A stretch of DNA of 64,000 bases from Fasciola hepatica. Lineage: Eukaryota; Platyhelminthes; Trematoda; Plagiorchiida; Fasciolidae. The notes under the pieces were generated by a model. It made no database searches, was not told the DNA's origin, and was given only the letters and a program-made list of their open reading frames with translations. Position numbers and translations under genes: made by a program. Of the stretch, positions 22,098 to 33,779 are shown piece after piece; the stretch's first letter is position 1; the number at the start of each line of letters is the position of its first letter. The stretch lies in contig CANUEZ040000151.1 in assembly GCA_948099385.1 (NCBI GenBank), positions 3,232,001-3,296,000 of the forward strand, written 5' to 3'.

Positions 22098-23093
22098 ATG
22101 TCTGACGTCACTGGAAATGATGAGACCATACACACGCGCGAGATTGAGGGCTCACCAGACGGCGGGCCGTGTCCTAGCCCAATCCCCAGGGACTCTCTGA
22201 AGGCCGTGGATGAAGGAGAGCTGACGACAAGCGTAGCGGCTCTCGAAGAAGGAATATTCGGCTTTAAAACTTCAGGCAAAACCACTTTCTCCATATCGTC
22301 TGCTAATCAGGCTATAGCAGTGTCAGAACAACTAATTTTAGATACCGCTAGGAAATTGCAAACTCCGGCAGCCAGCTCCAAACCGAGTAATTATTTGAGA
22401 CAGAGCTCCAAGATGTGCAAATTCAACGCGCCTAGCCATAGATACAATCAGGACGCTCGAGGAATCGCCTTCAAATCCTGCCAAGTGCTCCTGGCTAATC
22501 TCCAAAAGGCACAAGCAGATATCGGGTTCAATCCTGGAGTTCTCTTCCGAGGAACCGGCAACCAACCTAATTGCGCAAAAAGCGATGAATAAAAGATCTT
22601 GTACTTGTGTGCGTGGAGTAGCTCTTGACCACCCATTGCACATTCACGGGTGACAAAGCCGCAGGTTGCCCCGTCCGTGACGGTGGACCCCAAATTGCAA
22701 GTGCCGCCAGTGTTCTGTCTAACTAGACGTAAAACAACAGGACAATCGAACTCTGGAGATCCCAGTGAGTCAGAGTTCACCACAGACACCATGATCTGCA
22801 CAGTTGTTCCAAATCCCCTCTCAACCGCAGTAGCCTCCAGTTCATCCAATATGAATGGATTTGGGGAAAGTAAGAATGCTTCTGAAGCAACTATCCAAGT
22901 CAATCTCAGTTTCGGAAAACAGAGGAAGGACATACGGATAACACCTCCGAAGAAGCCGCAGTTTCAACGAACGTTTAAAACCGGCCAACAGGAAGGTACC
23001 CTAAGGTCACCCCAGTCCCATTCTTATAAAACATCCGAAAAAGGAGCCCAACCTTTGGCGGATAAGAAACGGAAACCAATAAATGGAAACTAA
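22098..23093 (+). pseudogene. LINE F1 ORF1
   Basis: One frame of 332 codons interrupted by two stops (22590 and about 22626). First part: acidic N-terminus, SPDGGPCPSPIPRD, ANQAIAVSEQLILDTARKL. Second part: Ser/Thr-rich, then basic (SFGKQRKDIRITPPKKPQFQ) and Lys-rich end ADKKRKP. By position this is the first LINE protein. No RRM or zinc knuckle can be named. It is duplicated exactly in the other arm. Confidence 0.6.
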
Positions 23094-23299
23094 CCCACTG
23101 CACATGGCTTACACGGTAGTCGACCCCCAAAACTTGGCCATTTTCGCACGAGAGCATCCTGACCCTGTCCGCCAGAGGGAAATTTCCCCTCAACTGCCGG
23201 GCTGGAAACCTCAAAAACCCCGCTTGTGCCTCCACCATCTCTAGTGTTGGCACCGGCCTTTATGAGGACACCTCGTCTGTAGACGATAAACCCGACCAC

Positions 23300-24140
23300 A
23301 TTGGAATTTCTTCTGTTTCTAGTGAGCGGGTACTAAAAAGCCTGTATACAGGTTGTCCTAGTCCACTGAACAGTAGGCTGGAGCTGAGGCAATTAGCTAC
23401 AGGCACGAAACCCCACATCATTGCCACCACGGAGACCTGGCTCACACTAGGCTCTCAAGACGGTGAAGTGAGAATACCCGGTTACTCCTTTCTCAGTCAT
23501 ATGTCAGGGAGAGGACGTGCTGGTGGAGTAGCCCTCACCGTTAGTAGCCTCACTCCTGGGCGCCTCCCCTCTATTTATCCTATCAGTCGTGGTGGGCTCC
23601 TTGTGGGTAACCTTTTACTTCTGCCCCTCTATCACTTCGCTTCTAGGTATGACCTACCGCTCCTCTTCTACATCATTGTTAGATTCACTCTCGATGGTAG
23701 AGTTTCTGAAAACCCTCAAACCCTTTCGCCCTTTTAGTCACCTCCTCCTTATGGGGGACTTTAACGCCCCTGAGTGAACTGGAAAAGCCTTAGCACTGAC
23801 AGCCAGTACGGCAAGGCATTAGTAGATCTACTGGCCGAGCAATACTTGACACAGCAAGTGGCCTGTCCCACCCGGTTTATAACGGACCAAAGCCCACCGC
23901 TTCTAGATCTGATCGTAACCGATTCTAAACACGAGGTAGACGTTTTCAATCTTCTGCCACCGCTGGTAAGAGCGACCACGCAGTCCTCTCCCGAGTAAAT
24001 ATTGAAGTGGTCAGCTATATTTTCTCCATGCAGACTAGCTCGCTCGTTCAACCGAACCGATTTCCAAATGATAACGTTCCACATTAGAAGCGAACTAAGT
24101 GACATATCTGACAACATAGACATGGGGGCTTTAAGAACCT
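23300..24140 (+). pseudogene. LINE F1 endonuclease
   Basis: YTGCPSPLNSRLELRQLA, IIATTETWLT, VRIPGYSF, GRGRAGGVALTV, then after a shift LLLMGDFNAPE (intact GDFN). The next frame (23774-23998) gives DLLAEQYLTQQVACPTRF, PPLLDLIVTD and LPPLVRATT, where GKSDH is expected. It follows A1 closely in spacing. Stops and two frameshifts disable it. Only the first part, to about 23500, is inside the palindrome. Confidence 0.85.
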
Positions 24141-24471
24141 AAACCTTTCAGCCCGATGGCACCGGACAAAGTTCATTCTGGCGTTCTTGAAGAAATCGCT
24201 ACTTCCACTTGGGACACCTAGAGGTGCTCAAGTGAGGAGACTAGCTGTTTTGGCTAAATGGGTGGGTATCCACAAGCAGGCACTAATTTTGTGCTGGATG
24301 TGGCTTGGTACTTAGCGAACAGCCGAGGCTCTTTTTGAAAAGGCGTCAAGCTGATGGTGGCAGATGTGCCTTACTCTTAGGGACCTGTCGAATTCTAGGC
24401 ACAGAATACCTGCCTTCAGAACGCATTGAATTAGTGGCCTGCTGCTTTCTTCCATATCTATGCTGTCAGTT

Positions 24472-25934
24472 ATGACGGAGAAAGGAGTAACCGGGTATTC
24501 TTACTTCACCGTCTTGAGAGCCTAGTGTGAGCCAGGTCTCCGTGGTGGCAATGATGTGGGGTTTCGTGCCTGTAGCTAATTGCCTCAGCTCCAGCCTACT
24601 GTTCAGTGGACTAGGACAACCTGTATACAGGCTTTTTAGTACCCGCTCACTAGAAACAGAAGAAATTCCAATGTGGTCGGGTTTATCGTCTACAGACGAG
24701 GTGTCCTCATAAAGGCCGGTGCCAACACTAGAGATGGTGGAGGCACAAGCGGGGTTTTTGAGGTTTCCAGCCCGGCAGTTGAGGGGAAATTTCCCTCTGG
24801 CGGACAGGGTCAGGATGCTCTCGTGCGAAAATGGCCAAGTTTTGGGGGTCGACTACCGTGTAAGCCATGTGCAGTGGGTTAGTTTCCATTTATTGGTTTC
24901 CGTTTCTTATCCGCCAAAGGTTGGGCTCCTTTTTCGGATGTTTTATAAGAATGGGACTGGGGTGACCTTAGGGTACCTTCCTGTTGGCCGGTTTTAAACG
25001 TTCGTTGAAACTGCGGCTTCTTCGGAGGTGTTATCCGTATGTCCTTCCTCTGTTTTCCGAAACTGAGATTGACTTGGATAGTTGCTTCAGAAGCATTCTT
25101 ACTTTCCCCAAATCCATTCATATTGGATGAACTGGAGGCTACTGCGGTTGAGAGGGGATTTGGAACAACTGTGCAGATCATGGTGTCTGTGGTGAACTCT
25201 GACTCACTGGGATCTCCAGAGTTCGATTGTCCTGTTGTTTTACGTCTAGTTAGACAGAACACTGGCGGCACTTGCAATTTGGGGTCCACCGTCACGGACG
25301 GGGCAACCTGCGGCTTTGTCACCCGTGAATGTGCAATGGGTGGTCAAGAGCTACTCCACGCACACAAGTACAAGATCTTTTATTCATCGCTTTTTGCGCA
25401 ATTAGGTTGGTTGCCGGTTCCTCGGAAGAGAACTCCAGGATTGAACCCGATATCTGCTTGTGCCTTTTGGAGATTAGCCAGGAGCACTTGGCAGGATTTG
25501 AAGGCGATTCCTCGAGCGTCCTGATTGTATCTATGGCTAGGCGCGTTGAATTTGCACATCTTGGAGCTCTGTCTCAAATAATTACTCGGTTTGGAGCTGG
25601 CTGCCGGAGTTTGCAATTTCCTAGCGGTATCTAAAATTAGTTGTTCTGACACTGCTATAGCCTGATTAGCAGACGATATGGAGAAAGTGGTTTTGCCTGA
25701 AGTTTTAAAGCCGAATATTCCTTCTTCGAGAGCCGCTACGCTTGTCGTCAGCTCTCCTTCATCCACGGCCTTCAGAGAGTCCCTGGGGATTGGGCTAGGA
25801 CACGGCCCGCCGTCTGGTGAGCCCTCAATCTCGCGCGTGTGTATGGTCTCATCATTTCCAGTGACGTCAGACATTTTACCGATGAAAATGGGCAGACTGA
25901 GGAATTCTAAATTTGGAAAATCAACACGGTCCAT
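24472..25934 (-). mobile_element. LINE F2, inverted duplicate of the F 5' part
   Basis: Minus-strand repeat of the ORF1 frame (25874-24879) and the beginning of the endonuclease (through TETWL and IPGY). The reading frame stays open 5' of the arm, to 25934. The same two stops as in F1 are present, so the copy was made after these mutations, or the arms were homogenised later. Confidence 0.85.
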
Positions 25935-26584
25935 TCAAACAGATTTTCGGGCCAGAATCTCTCCCTTACGCCTTGCAAATTAGACCCGTTGAAATATCTG
26001 AACTTTTGGCTTCTAGAACGCGGCACTTGATCGTATTTCATGCTCAGTGGCTGCAAACGATATCACTTCCCATCTCAACGTGCACATTTTGGTGCATTTG
26101 AATTATGACATCTTTATCTGCCGAGATCCTCTTGCTAAGGCACTCTCAGACCATAGTCTGCTCGTTTTTATATCAGTTACCAGTTGTTAGCATGAATAAA
26201 CATGATGCCTCCGTATCTTAATGCAAGAATACGCCAAACGGTGACCCAAGTTTAGTGGTATGAAAACACCTGAGGCATCCAGGACCCTGTCTTCAAGAGC
26301 GGATTCATTTGTGATCCATTTAGTTAGTAGCTTCGTATGGGACTTGGAGGGTGAGAGTACTCGGCACTATTCAATGAATCACAAAAACTGAGCACTGAAT
26401 TCAATATTCCAATTTTGTAAAGGCCTGCTCCAAAAATGTCTTAAGCTATAGCTTTGACCGGAATGCGGTCTGAGCACAGGAAAAGGACCGGGCAACGGGC
26501 AGCGGAAAATACCATTCCAGTTTGGCGGCGGACAGATAATTCGCAGACTGATGTTCAGGTGTCGTTGAAGAGTCACTGGAAGCC
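25935..26584. other. Unassigned
   Basis: No motif on either strand. Minus frame 26379-26600 and plus frame 26454-26687 overlap and are not recognisable. Confidence 0.3.
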
Positions 26585-27215
26585 GTGCTGCAGAGAACAC
26601 TTTTCAAGAATTCAGCAGATGATCCCAAGTTTCCCGGAAAAGGAGGGGGCCTGTGCTCAGCCAAAGCTCCTGTTGACAGAAGAATGAATCCCCGAAACAG
26701 AGAGAGTCCTTCACAACGGGAAACCACGCAGCGCGGGAGGACTGAGTCAGAAACAGTAGTACTTGAAGAGATCATAGAAAGTATAACGACCTTTGAATGT
26801 TTGCTAATGAGAACTGAGGTGGATGCTCGCGAGTTGCAAGTGTCAAGTGAGGTAGCAAATAGGCGAAATAGAACTTTGGTCTTTATTGGCATACCAGTAC
26901 TACATACGGGAAAGAGCAGACAGCATGAGGAGCGTGAGGTAGTGTTACAGATACCACCAAAGCCTATATTCCTTGAAAGAGTGGAGCCGTTGGAATGTGG
27001 ACTGGGGCGGTGAAAAGAAGGAGGGCCGGCCGTGTCCCACTCTTACAGAATTTGCCAATTCGTGACACGTAGACACTTTTCTCAGCATGGCTGACAGCAA
27101 ATGGCTTAGCACAGATGGGGCAATCAGGGATTAGGCTGATGATACAAGTCAAAATCAAAGGCAGACAGAACCTGAAGACGTTCAAATATCAGGAAACAAC
27201 ATAGCGCTGATGGAG
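26585..27215 (+). pseudogene. ORF1-like protein of another LINE type
   Basis: 26585-27013: charged region with SETVVLEEIIESITTFECLL (coiled-coil-like), then NRRNRTLVFIGIP. After a frameshift near 27015: GRPCPTLTEFANS, HVDTFLSMADSKWLSTDGAI. The sequence coiled coil, then (R)RN-x-LVF-x-GIP, then RP-x-PLL-x-FA resembles ORF1 proteins in which a coiled coil precedes an RRM. This differs from family B. No endonuclease is found downstream. Function as RNA chaperone is inferred from family only. Confidence 0.5.
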
Positions 27216-27929
27216 TCGCCTCAAATAAGAATCCAGAGTATTCATCAACAGGTGCCCCAAAATTAGTCCAGTGGTCAAGGCTTTTCATGCCCTTTTATCT
27301 TGTTGCAGACCCTTCGCTCCGACCTATATTCTAACTACTACCTGCTTTGACGAACAGCACACCCAGGGAATTCTATCGGCTGTCGCGAGTAACACATTTC
27401 ACAGTTGCCTTAACTACCTGGACTCAATAGTGGATCTGCAGACTGAATTCTAGATCCAAACTCCTTGTGTCTAGTACCAGCATTTGCTCAAACTGCATTC
27501 CCATCATATCCGGACAATTCTACGGAAGCATCGACGATCACAGACTGACCGTATCCTGATATCATCCACCCTTGGCTGCCATGTTTCTGAGCCGTGTGAC
27601 AGGATGAGTCTAGCCGCAGCACTCTACACTGGACCCTTGAAAGACAATTGGCTTTTTCTCCTGCACCACAGATAACTGAGGTTGGAAAAAGCCTAAGGTG
27701 CCTTTCGCACAAGCTACAACACTCATAGACATTTAGACAACTTTGGTCAATGTGGCTTGCAAGTTGCGTGGGCCGCCCTGGGTCTGCTTTTGGCAACCTA
27801 AAGGTGACTGAATTTGAAGGAGGAAACTCCTAACCAAAGTCAACGTAGACGCAAACAAACGATTAGTACTAAGCTGTGGGTATTTTCACTTTGTTTGTTG
27901 CCACAAAGATGCTAGTTATTTGTCTGCGT
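27216..27929. other. Unassigned
   Basis: Open frames (27271-27453 +, 27796-27488 -) without motif. It may include a decayed endonuclease start behind the ORF1 at its left, but this could not be shown. Confidence 0.3.
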
Positions 27930-29130
27930 TACAATAGACAGTTAGCTTCCGCCAACTGAAAAAAACGGCTCGTGCAGCCCTTCTCGCTGAGAGTTGAGTA
28001 ATTTTTTCCCGTAACAATTATCGTGTCCGGCGTCGCTCTTTTTCTTGGAGGGGATGGACGTTATTCCAAAGCAAGCAATAATTTTTACCTCCTTCTGGGA
28101 TCCGTCAAAACTTCCGGGTTTTGTCTTCACCTTAGGGCATTATCGAGATACATTTGGTTCCTGGCACTCGGAGGGCTAACTGCTAGTACCGAACGTATTG
28201 TTCTGCCACAAGGAATGACACTCGTCCTTCCAGTGCTTTTTGCTCGTCCATCCTTCCCAGAAAGTGGTTCTGCTGGCGTATCCTCCAAATATGTTCTTGA
28301 TAGCAATGACCCTAATTTCACGCGTACGTACACTCAGTTCCATCTACTCGTTTCCCACCCTGGCCGGTGTGTGAGACAAGGAGTTTTAACAACCTCCAAG
28401 GAAATTTCGGTGAATCGTAGCCTGCTTGGAGCTTCGTTTCGAGCCACTCTCCAGCTTTCTGGGGATTGTGTGAGGCTGCGCTCAAGCCACTTGCTGTGGG
28501 TACTTGGTAGCTTTCGGCCTCGGTCGCTCTATAAGCGCCCCAACTAGTGTTTTTAGTTGTAGCCCTTGCCTTCGCGTTTCCTCCTTGTCCACTGACTCCT
28601 AGCTTGCGGAGTTTCATCCCCTGCTCCATCATCAGAGATAAGGAGTGCGGGCAAGTCACTGCCAATACCGGTGACCCTATTCTGGCAGTTTTTGAGAGTG
28701 GCTAGCTGGTCCTAATTAAACAAATGGCTAGGGTGCTTGACGTGCTCTTTCTTGAACCGTCAGGCTCGGCCGTGGCTGCTTTGTTTTTGGCCACCTGGAT
28801 ACGACCAGATGCCACCAGAAGATATCAATACCTGGAGATAATATAGCTGGCTACTGCTGGTCTGGGCACATTCGTCCCCTACTCTCCTACTTGGTCCACC
28901 TGCCTATTCGTTCATCATGTGGAACCTTATCGCTCGTTCCATTTGCTTACCTCTTTCAGTGTCCGGCCGTGGTATTCTCCTGACCGCCGCATTTACCTAA
29001 GATCGCCTCAGACTGTTCTTTCAAACAAGTTAATGTCGAGGGAAACTGATGTTTCTCGTCCCCAGGGCTTCGACTGCCCTCGTAAAACACAGAGTGTACC
29101 AGGAACGGCTAGCGATGTCCAATGAGGTTG
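27930..29130 (-). pseudogene. Possible ORF1-like remnant
   Basis: On the minus strand, 28665-28318 and 28333-28127 join across a frameshift to a charged, Ser/Thr/Gly-rich stretch (GRAKSTGRTSVIPCGR, ISDDGAGDETPQARS near 28640). Composition and the adjoining frames resemble LINE first proteins, but no motif is decisive. The plus frame 28023-28547 (174 codons) overlaps and looks like the shadow. Low certainty. Confidence 0.25.
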
Positions 29131-29173
29131 TTGCTTCTAATTTCTTAATCCCACGCTTGATATCCCTCCTTAG

Positions 29174-31453
29174 AATAATAATAATAGTTTATTTCGGAGA
29201 CAACCGAATCATGCCTTAGGCATGATCAAAATTTTGCGAGCGACAAAACTCATGAAAAATTTAAAAACACGTAACACAAAGGGGGTAGGAAGAAATAGGG
29301 GAGGTATGAGAGGGTGATAAACGTACGCACACTAGGGAGTAATGTGAGGAGATTAAGTGAACCAGGAGATGGATTAATATATGGGCCCGGTGAATTTAAA
29401 GATCAAGGTCAGATGGAGCGTATAGCTGAGCCCATTGGGGGAGAACGGGACCTGAGGATTTTACATGAGGAGGACTGAAAATCGACATGCGGAACTATCG
29501 TCACGAGAAGCTATGAAGAAGGAAGGAAAAAAGGAGAGAAGAAAAGAAGAACAAGAAAATTGAGTTGTATAGCTGAGGACTAGTTAGCCATGAACTGTGC
29601 GTTATTGCAGTAAACGGACGGTGTCAATTTGAAAATAAGGAGCTGGAATGCAAGATGTAAAGAATGAGTCAGATGGCATCAATGCCGTGGAAGGTTCGAG
29701 ACACGGTGAATGTGAGGCACAGTTATGGACAAAATGGACGCTTATCATGAGGGGCGGTTTTACGGTGGCAAAAGAACTGAAGGAGGTAGAGAAAATATGT
29801 GGATACGAAAACATATATGTACGTATATATATCAGACAGGAGCAAATAGCAGCCAAGAGAGGGAACACGGAAGTAGCGATGGTTGGACGAGACAGGTAGG
29901 GTTGGGTCAATGGTGCGGAATGAACTTGGATAAACCGCGATGGATTTTTTTATGGCAGGTGAACGTAGGGGATCAACAGCAAAAGAGAACCAACTTTGGA
30001 AGTGCTGAAGTGATGGCTGTTAGCAGGGGTGGATAAGTGAGGGGTTATGAAGGAAAGGATCGACGGAAACAGATAAGAATGGATCTAACGGTTTGATTAT
30101 TGCGGGTGTGACATGTGGTGACAGTCAAACACGAGTGAAGCACTAATAAATTGAAGTACGTTATGCAGCAAGAAGATGGCTGTGAAAATGGATGAAGAAC
30201 GCAGAGCGACTGGAAGTACAGAGTGGTTGGAGAGGTGTAAAAGATCACTGGGGAAGGGTAAATTGGAGGTCAGAAGAACCGCGGTAAGAAGCTGCATCAG
30301 TTGTAGCAGCAAATAACATGGAAGAGGGATGAAGAAGTGGAGGATCAGAAAGATCAGATAATGGCAGATCACATGGTTTGAAACTGTAGGTGAGAGTGTT
30401 GGCCTTACGGTGACATTACACTGAGTAGAACGCGGAAAAGCGGCGCGGTGTGAAAGGCACAATGAAGATGCCTGTTACGATCAATGTACGAAGCAGACGA
30501 GAGTGTTGACTAGATAAAACCAGGTAGGAGATGATAAATCAGATTGTTTCACTGCAGGAGACACAGGATGAAGACCGAGAAGAAGAAATGAATCAAGACG
30601 GGAAAGTCTGTGATAGAACAAAAATGCACGAAAAATAGTTGTGCTTCGGAGTTGGGAGAAAGGAAGTGGAGAGTTGCGCGCTTACATGCCGTTGCACCGA
30701 TGGATTGAACCAAAGATGTTAATCGGTACACTGTCTAAGAGGAAGATCCACGGAAGAATTACGCATTCATATGTGGAAAAAATGAAGGTGGTAAAAAGAT
30801 AAGAAATTCCGTCGTAAAAAACGCAAAAGTTGGAACGGCTAGTTCTTATTTGGTGATTGGTCATGGTTACGGATGTGTCTGGAGGGTATAAGAAAGACGA
30901 AAGAGGATATCCTAGAATGGTAGCTAGTGAGGTATGCTATCAGTCAGCTTTATAGGCATAGGGAGGTACCAAGTCAATACTGATTAGGAGCCGACGGGGA
31001 TAAAACGGATGGAAAAGAACATATTTCGGGCTTTGGCAGAGTAAAATGGATAGGGCGAGAGTGACATCATGCAGTGAGGGTTGACACTGTGAAGCACGAT
31101 AGGAACAAAAACAGAAAGGATTGGTGTGCTTACAGGTAGAACGACACGGAAGGGAAGTGATAAGAGGGCTGACAAGAACGAGCGAAACGTGGCGGGAGAA
31201 TTGTAGGAGCATGAGGTCCACAAAGGACAGTGATAAATGCGGTAGATCTAGGAGAGTTGGAGCGTGCAATCCGCAACAGATGCTAGTGGGTTGGGCTGAC
31301 TGTGCACTGGACACTCAACCTGAAAAACACTTCGTGAAGTAAACACAGGAGGTGTGATCCACCAGCCTAATAACACTCGCACATCTTTACAGACAGCCTG
31401 CACGCCCGATGTGCGCCGGCCACAGCGGGGGATCCGACAGCGCCACGCACCGT
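29174..31453 (-). mobile_element. Retroposon C1, complete 2.28-kb unit
   Basis: Sense minus. 5' end near 31450 with GGCGCTGTCGGATCC and the GCGCACATCGGGCGTGCAG block. Body similar over its length to C4 (for example GTTGCGGATTGCACGCTCCAA and TAAAGCT near 30950). (TA)n at 29812-29832. 3' end: CATGCC-TAA-GGCATG, hairpin TTCGG-TTGTCT-CCGAA, AATAAAC, (ATT)n. It starts immediately at the 3' tail of C2. No RT, endonuclease or other known domain in any frame. Confidence 0.8.
29812..29832. repeat. Conserved TA tract of C1
   Basis: Degenerate TA run about 640 bp from the 3' end of C1. Confidence 0.7.
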
Positions 31454-31525
31454 AATAATAATAATAATGGTTTATTTCGGAAGCGCCCGAAGCATGCCAT
31501 GTGCATGATCATGTAGATACAGGTG
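31454..31525 (-). repeat. C2 3' terminus: hairpin plus (ATT)n
   Basis: Stem arms at 31477-31481 and 31488-31492 around the loop AAGCGC (plus-strand reading). The following ACATGATCATGCACATGGCATGC region is shared with LINE E. Confidence 0.85.
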
Positions 31526-32104
31526 ATGGAATGGACAGACATAATTCATGAAAATATGGAAACTCTCATTAAAATATTGGGTAAAAAGGCTCAGAAGGGT
31601 GAATATGGTAGGATGAAAATAGTATAAACGTATGCACACCATGGAGATTGTGTGGAGTTTAAATGAGCTCAAGAGCGGATTTGAATGGACGCCCGGTGAG
31701 TTTGAAATTCAAGGTCAGGTGGGCTGAATGGCTGGTCCCGGGCAATTACATATGGAGGCAGACTGGTAAACATGAGAAAGGCTGGAAATCAGTATAAAGA
31801 ATTGCAGTAGCGAGGAACGATGGAGAAAAAGGTGAGGTGCGTTGCAGTTGATTAGATGACAATGAAGCATTGGTACTTTGCAGTGAATTGTCGGCGGACA
31901 GGACACAGAACTCACCGTAAAACAGGCAGCGAGCAATGCAGGACGTAGAGGGATGATCAGATGACAAAAACGATTTAGAAGGATTGGATACGGTAGATGT
32001 GAGGCACAGATGTAGAGTTGATGGATGCCTATGATGACGGTCGTTGGGATGATAGCAAGAGAAATGGCAGGTGAGGAACTGCAAGATGCAGAGCGCGTGC
32101 ACAT

Positions 32105-32160
32105 AGATATATATGCGTAAGTTTATATATATATATATAGATTAATTGTATATATATGTA
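32105..32160. repeat. Conserved TA tract of C2
   Basis: Several TA runs, longest at 32122-32139, about 665 bp from the 3' end. Confidence 0.85.
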
Positions 32161-33779
32161 TAGGTTTAAGAGAAGCAGGAGCAATAACAATGGGGTCCTA
32201 GAAAGAAATTATCAGTCAATAGGAGGAGTAGGTAATGTTAGATCAATTTGTCGTAAGTTTAACTTTGGAATTTCGTGGTGGATTAACTTCATGACAAGTG
32301 CACGTGGCAGCCCAACGGAGAGAAAGATAGAATGTGGAAGCACAGAAGTGATGAAGACTGTTAGGAGCAGTTCATGGAAGAGTGAAGATGAAAGACAGGA
32401 TCAAGGAAAACAGGTAAGAATGGGTCTGATTATTTGATCAATGCAGGTGCAAGATGTAGTGACGGACCAGAGGAATCGGGTAGTGACAGGTCAAACAATT
32501 TGGAACTGTAAAAGAACGTCACGACGTAACATTGTCATTACAATGGTGGAACATGGAAAAGCGGCCCACACTGGAAGGTACAGAAAAATGCCTGTAGCGA
32601 GCAATAAACGGATCAAGGGATGAAAGCAATGACCGAGGAGACACAGGTAAGAAATCACCAATCAGATCATTTTACTGCAGATGAAACACGAAGGAGGCGG
32701 ACAAGGAAGCGGGAAGCCCCGAGATAAGTGGACCAGTAATAGAGCAAAAAGGCCACAAAAAAAGCGAACGCGCAAAGGAGTTGGGGCAATGGAACTGGAG
32801 AGCTGAGTGCCGGCAGACAATTGAACAGGTGGATACTAATCAGGACACTGGAAAGAACCGCAGAGGAATCGCGGGGCCAAGTGAGGAAGATATGGTGGTA
32901 GTGATTAGATAATAAATACGACTGTAAAGGATGCGAATTTTGGAGCGGCAATTTCTAATATGCGGATTGGGCATGGGTGAGGGTGCGGTTGGTGCAACAT
33001 GGCATGGGGCACGAGGAGGGATTAACAGGGCGACAGGTTTTAAGGAAGCTATCAATGGGCGTTCTGAGCAGAGGGTAACACCAAGCGCATAGATGATAGA
33101 AGCCAGCAATGACGGCAGGTGGGAAAAGAGTTATTGGCGAGCGTCGACAGAGAAGAGTGGTTAGGACGATGGTGACTCAAAGCAGTGAAAGTTGATGTAG
33201 AGAGAGGCAATAGGAGGGAGGACAAAACGGGAAGGTGTGCATACCGTGGTAGGGCGACAAAAACGGGAAGTGGAAACAGATGATAAGAGCTCTAGGTGAA
33301 CAAGCTGTGGCGGAAAAACGATGAGGAGCATGCAATTTTCAACCGACAGCATTGGATTCGGTAGTTCAAGAAAAGATAGGGCGTGCCACCCGCAACCGGT
33401 GCTAGTGGGTGGGACTGGCCGTAGGGATTGGCTTGAAAGTTCAGTGATGGTTGTACAGAGGGCTGAGACGCCACGATAAGGATATATGGTCCAGGACCAA
33501 CTGGACAGTTTGTGGGAACTTGGACAACGGAGCCAGCGGGAACAGCGATCGATAGACGGCCACACAGCATTATTATCCAGGCGCACCAGCCAGAAAGGTG
33601 GTCACTGTAGTACCCGAGCTGGCTTACTGGCATTGAGGATGACTGGAAAGGGAAATGAGGTCGAGAGAGTAGTCTGGGAATAACCCAGCTGAGGATCAAC
33701 GGTTGACGGAAGGAGGAACAAAAGTGAAGCACGGGCTCATCGACGCAGAGGATCCCTAAGACAGATTGAGGCAATGAAA

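Larger units (their letters stand above)
22046..24471 (+). mobile_element. LINE F1, 5' half
   Basis: ORF1 frame at 22098-23093, endonuclease at 23300-24000, then a linker with NRTDFQMITFHIRSEL to about 24140. The copy breaks off before the RT at the start of the right palindrome arm. The endonuclease resembles that of A1, so F and A belong to one clade. Confidence 0.8.
22072..25900. repeat. Large palindrome: 1.43-kb inverted arms, 0.97-kb spacer
   Basis: Left arm 22072-23500, right arm 24472-25900. Position x on the left corresponds to 47972 minus x on the right. Six long frames on one arm give letter-for-letter the same translation on the other, including 147- and 161-codon frames, so the arms are virtually identical. 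One difference was seen (GAAGTGAG against GAAGTAAG, near 23470 and 24502). Outside the arms similarity ends within about 25 bp. Both arms hold the 5' part of LINE F. Confidence 0.95.

Noticed and set aside
22072..25900. Terminal inverted repeats of a DNA transposon
   Set aside because: The arms are LINE ORF1 and endonuclease sequence; no transposase lies in the spacer, which continues the LINE F endonuclease.
28023..28547. 174-codon open frame (+) as a gene
   Set aside because: No motif; the opposite strand looks more protein-like. Probably chance.
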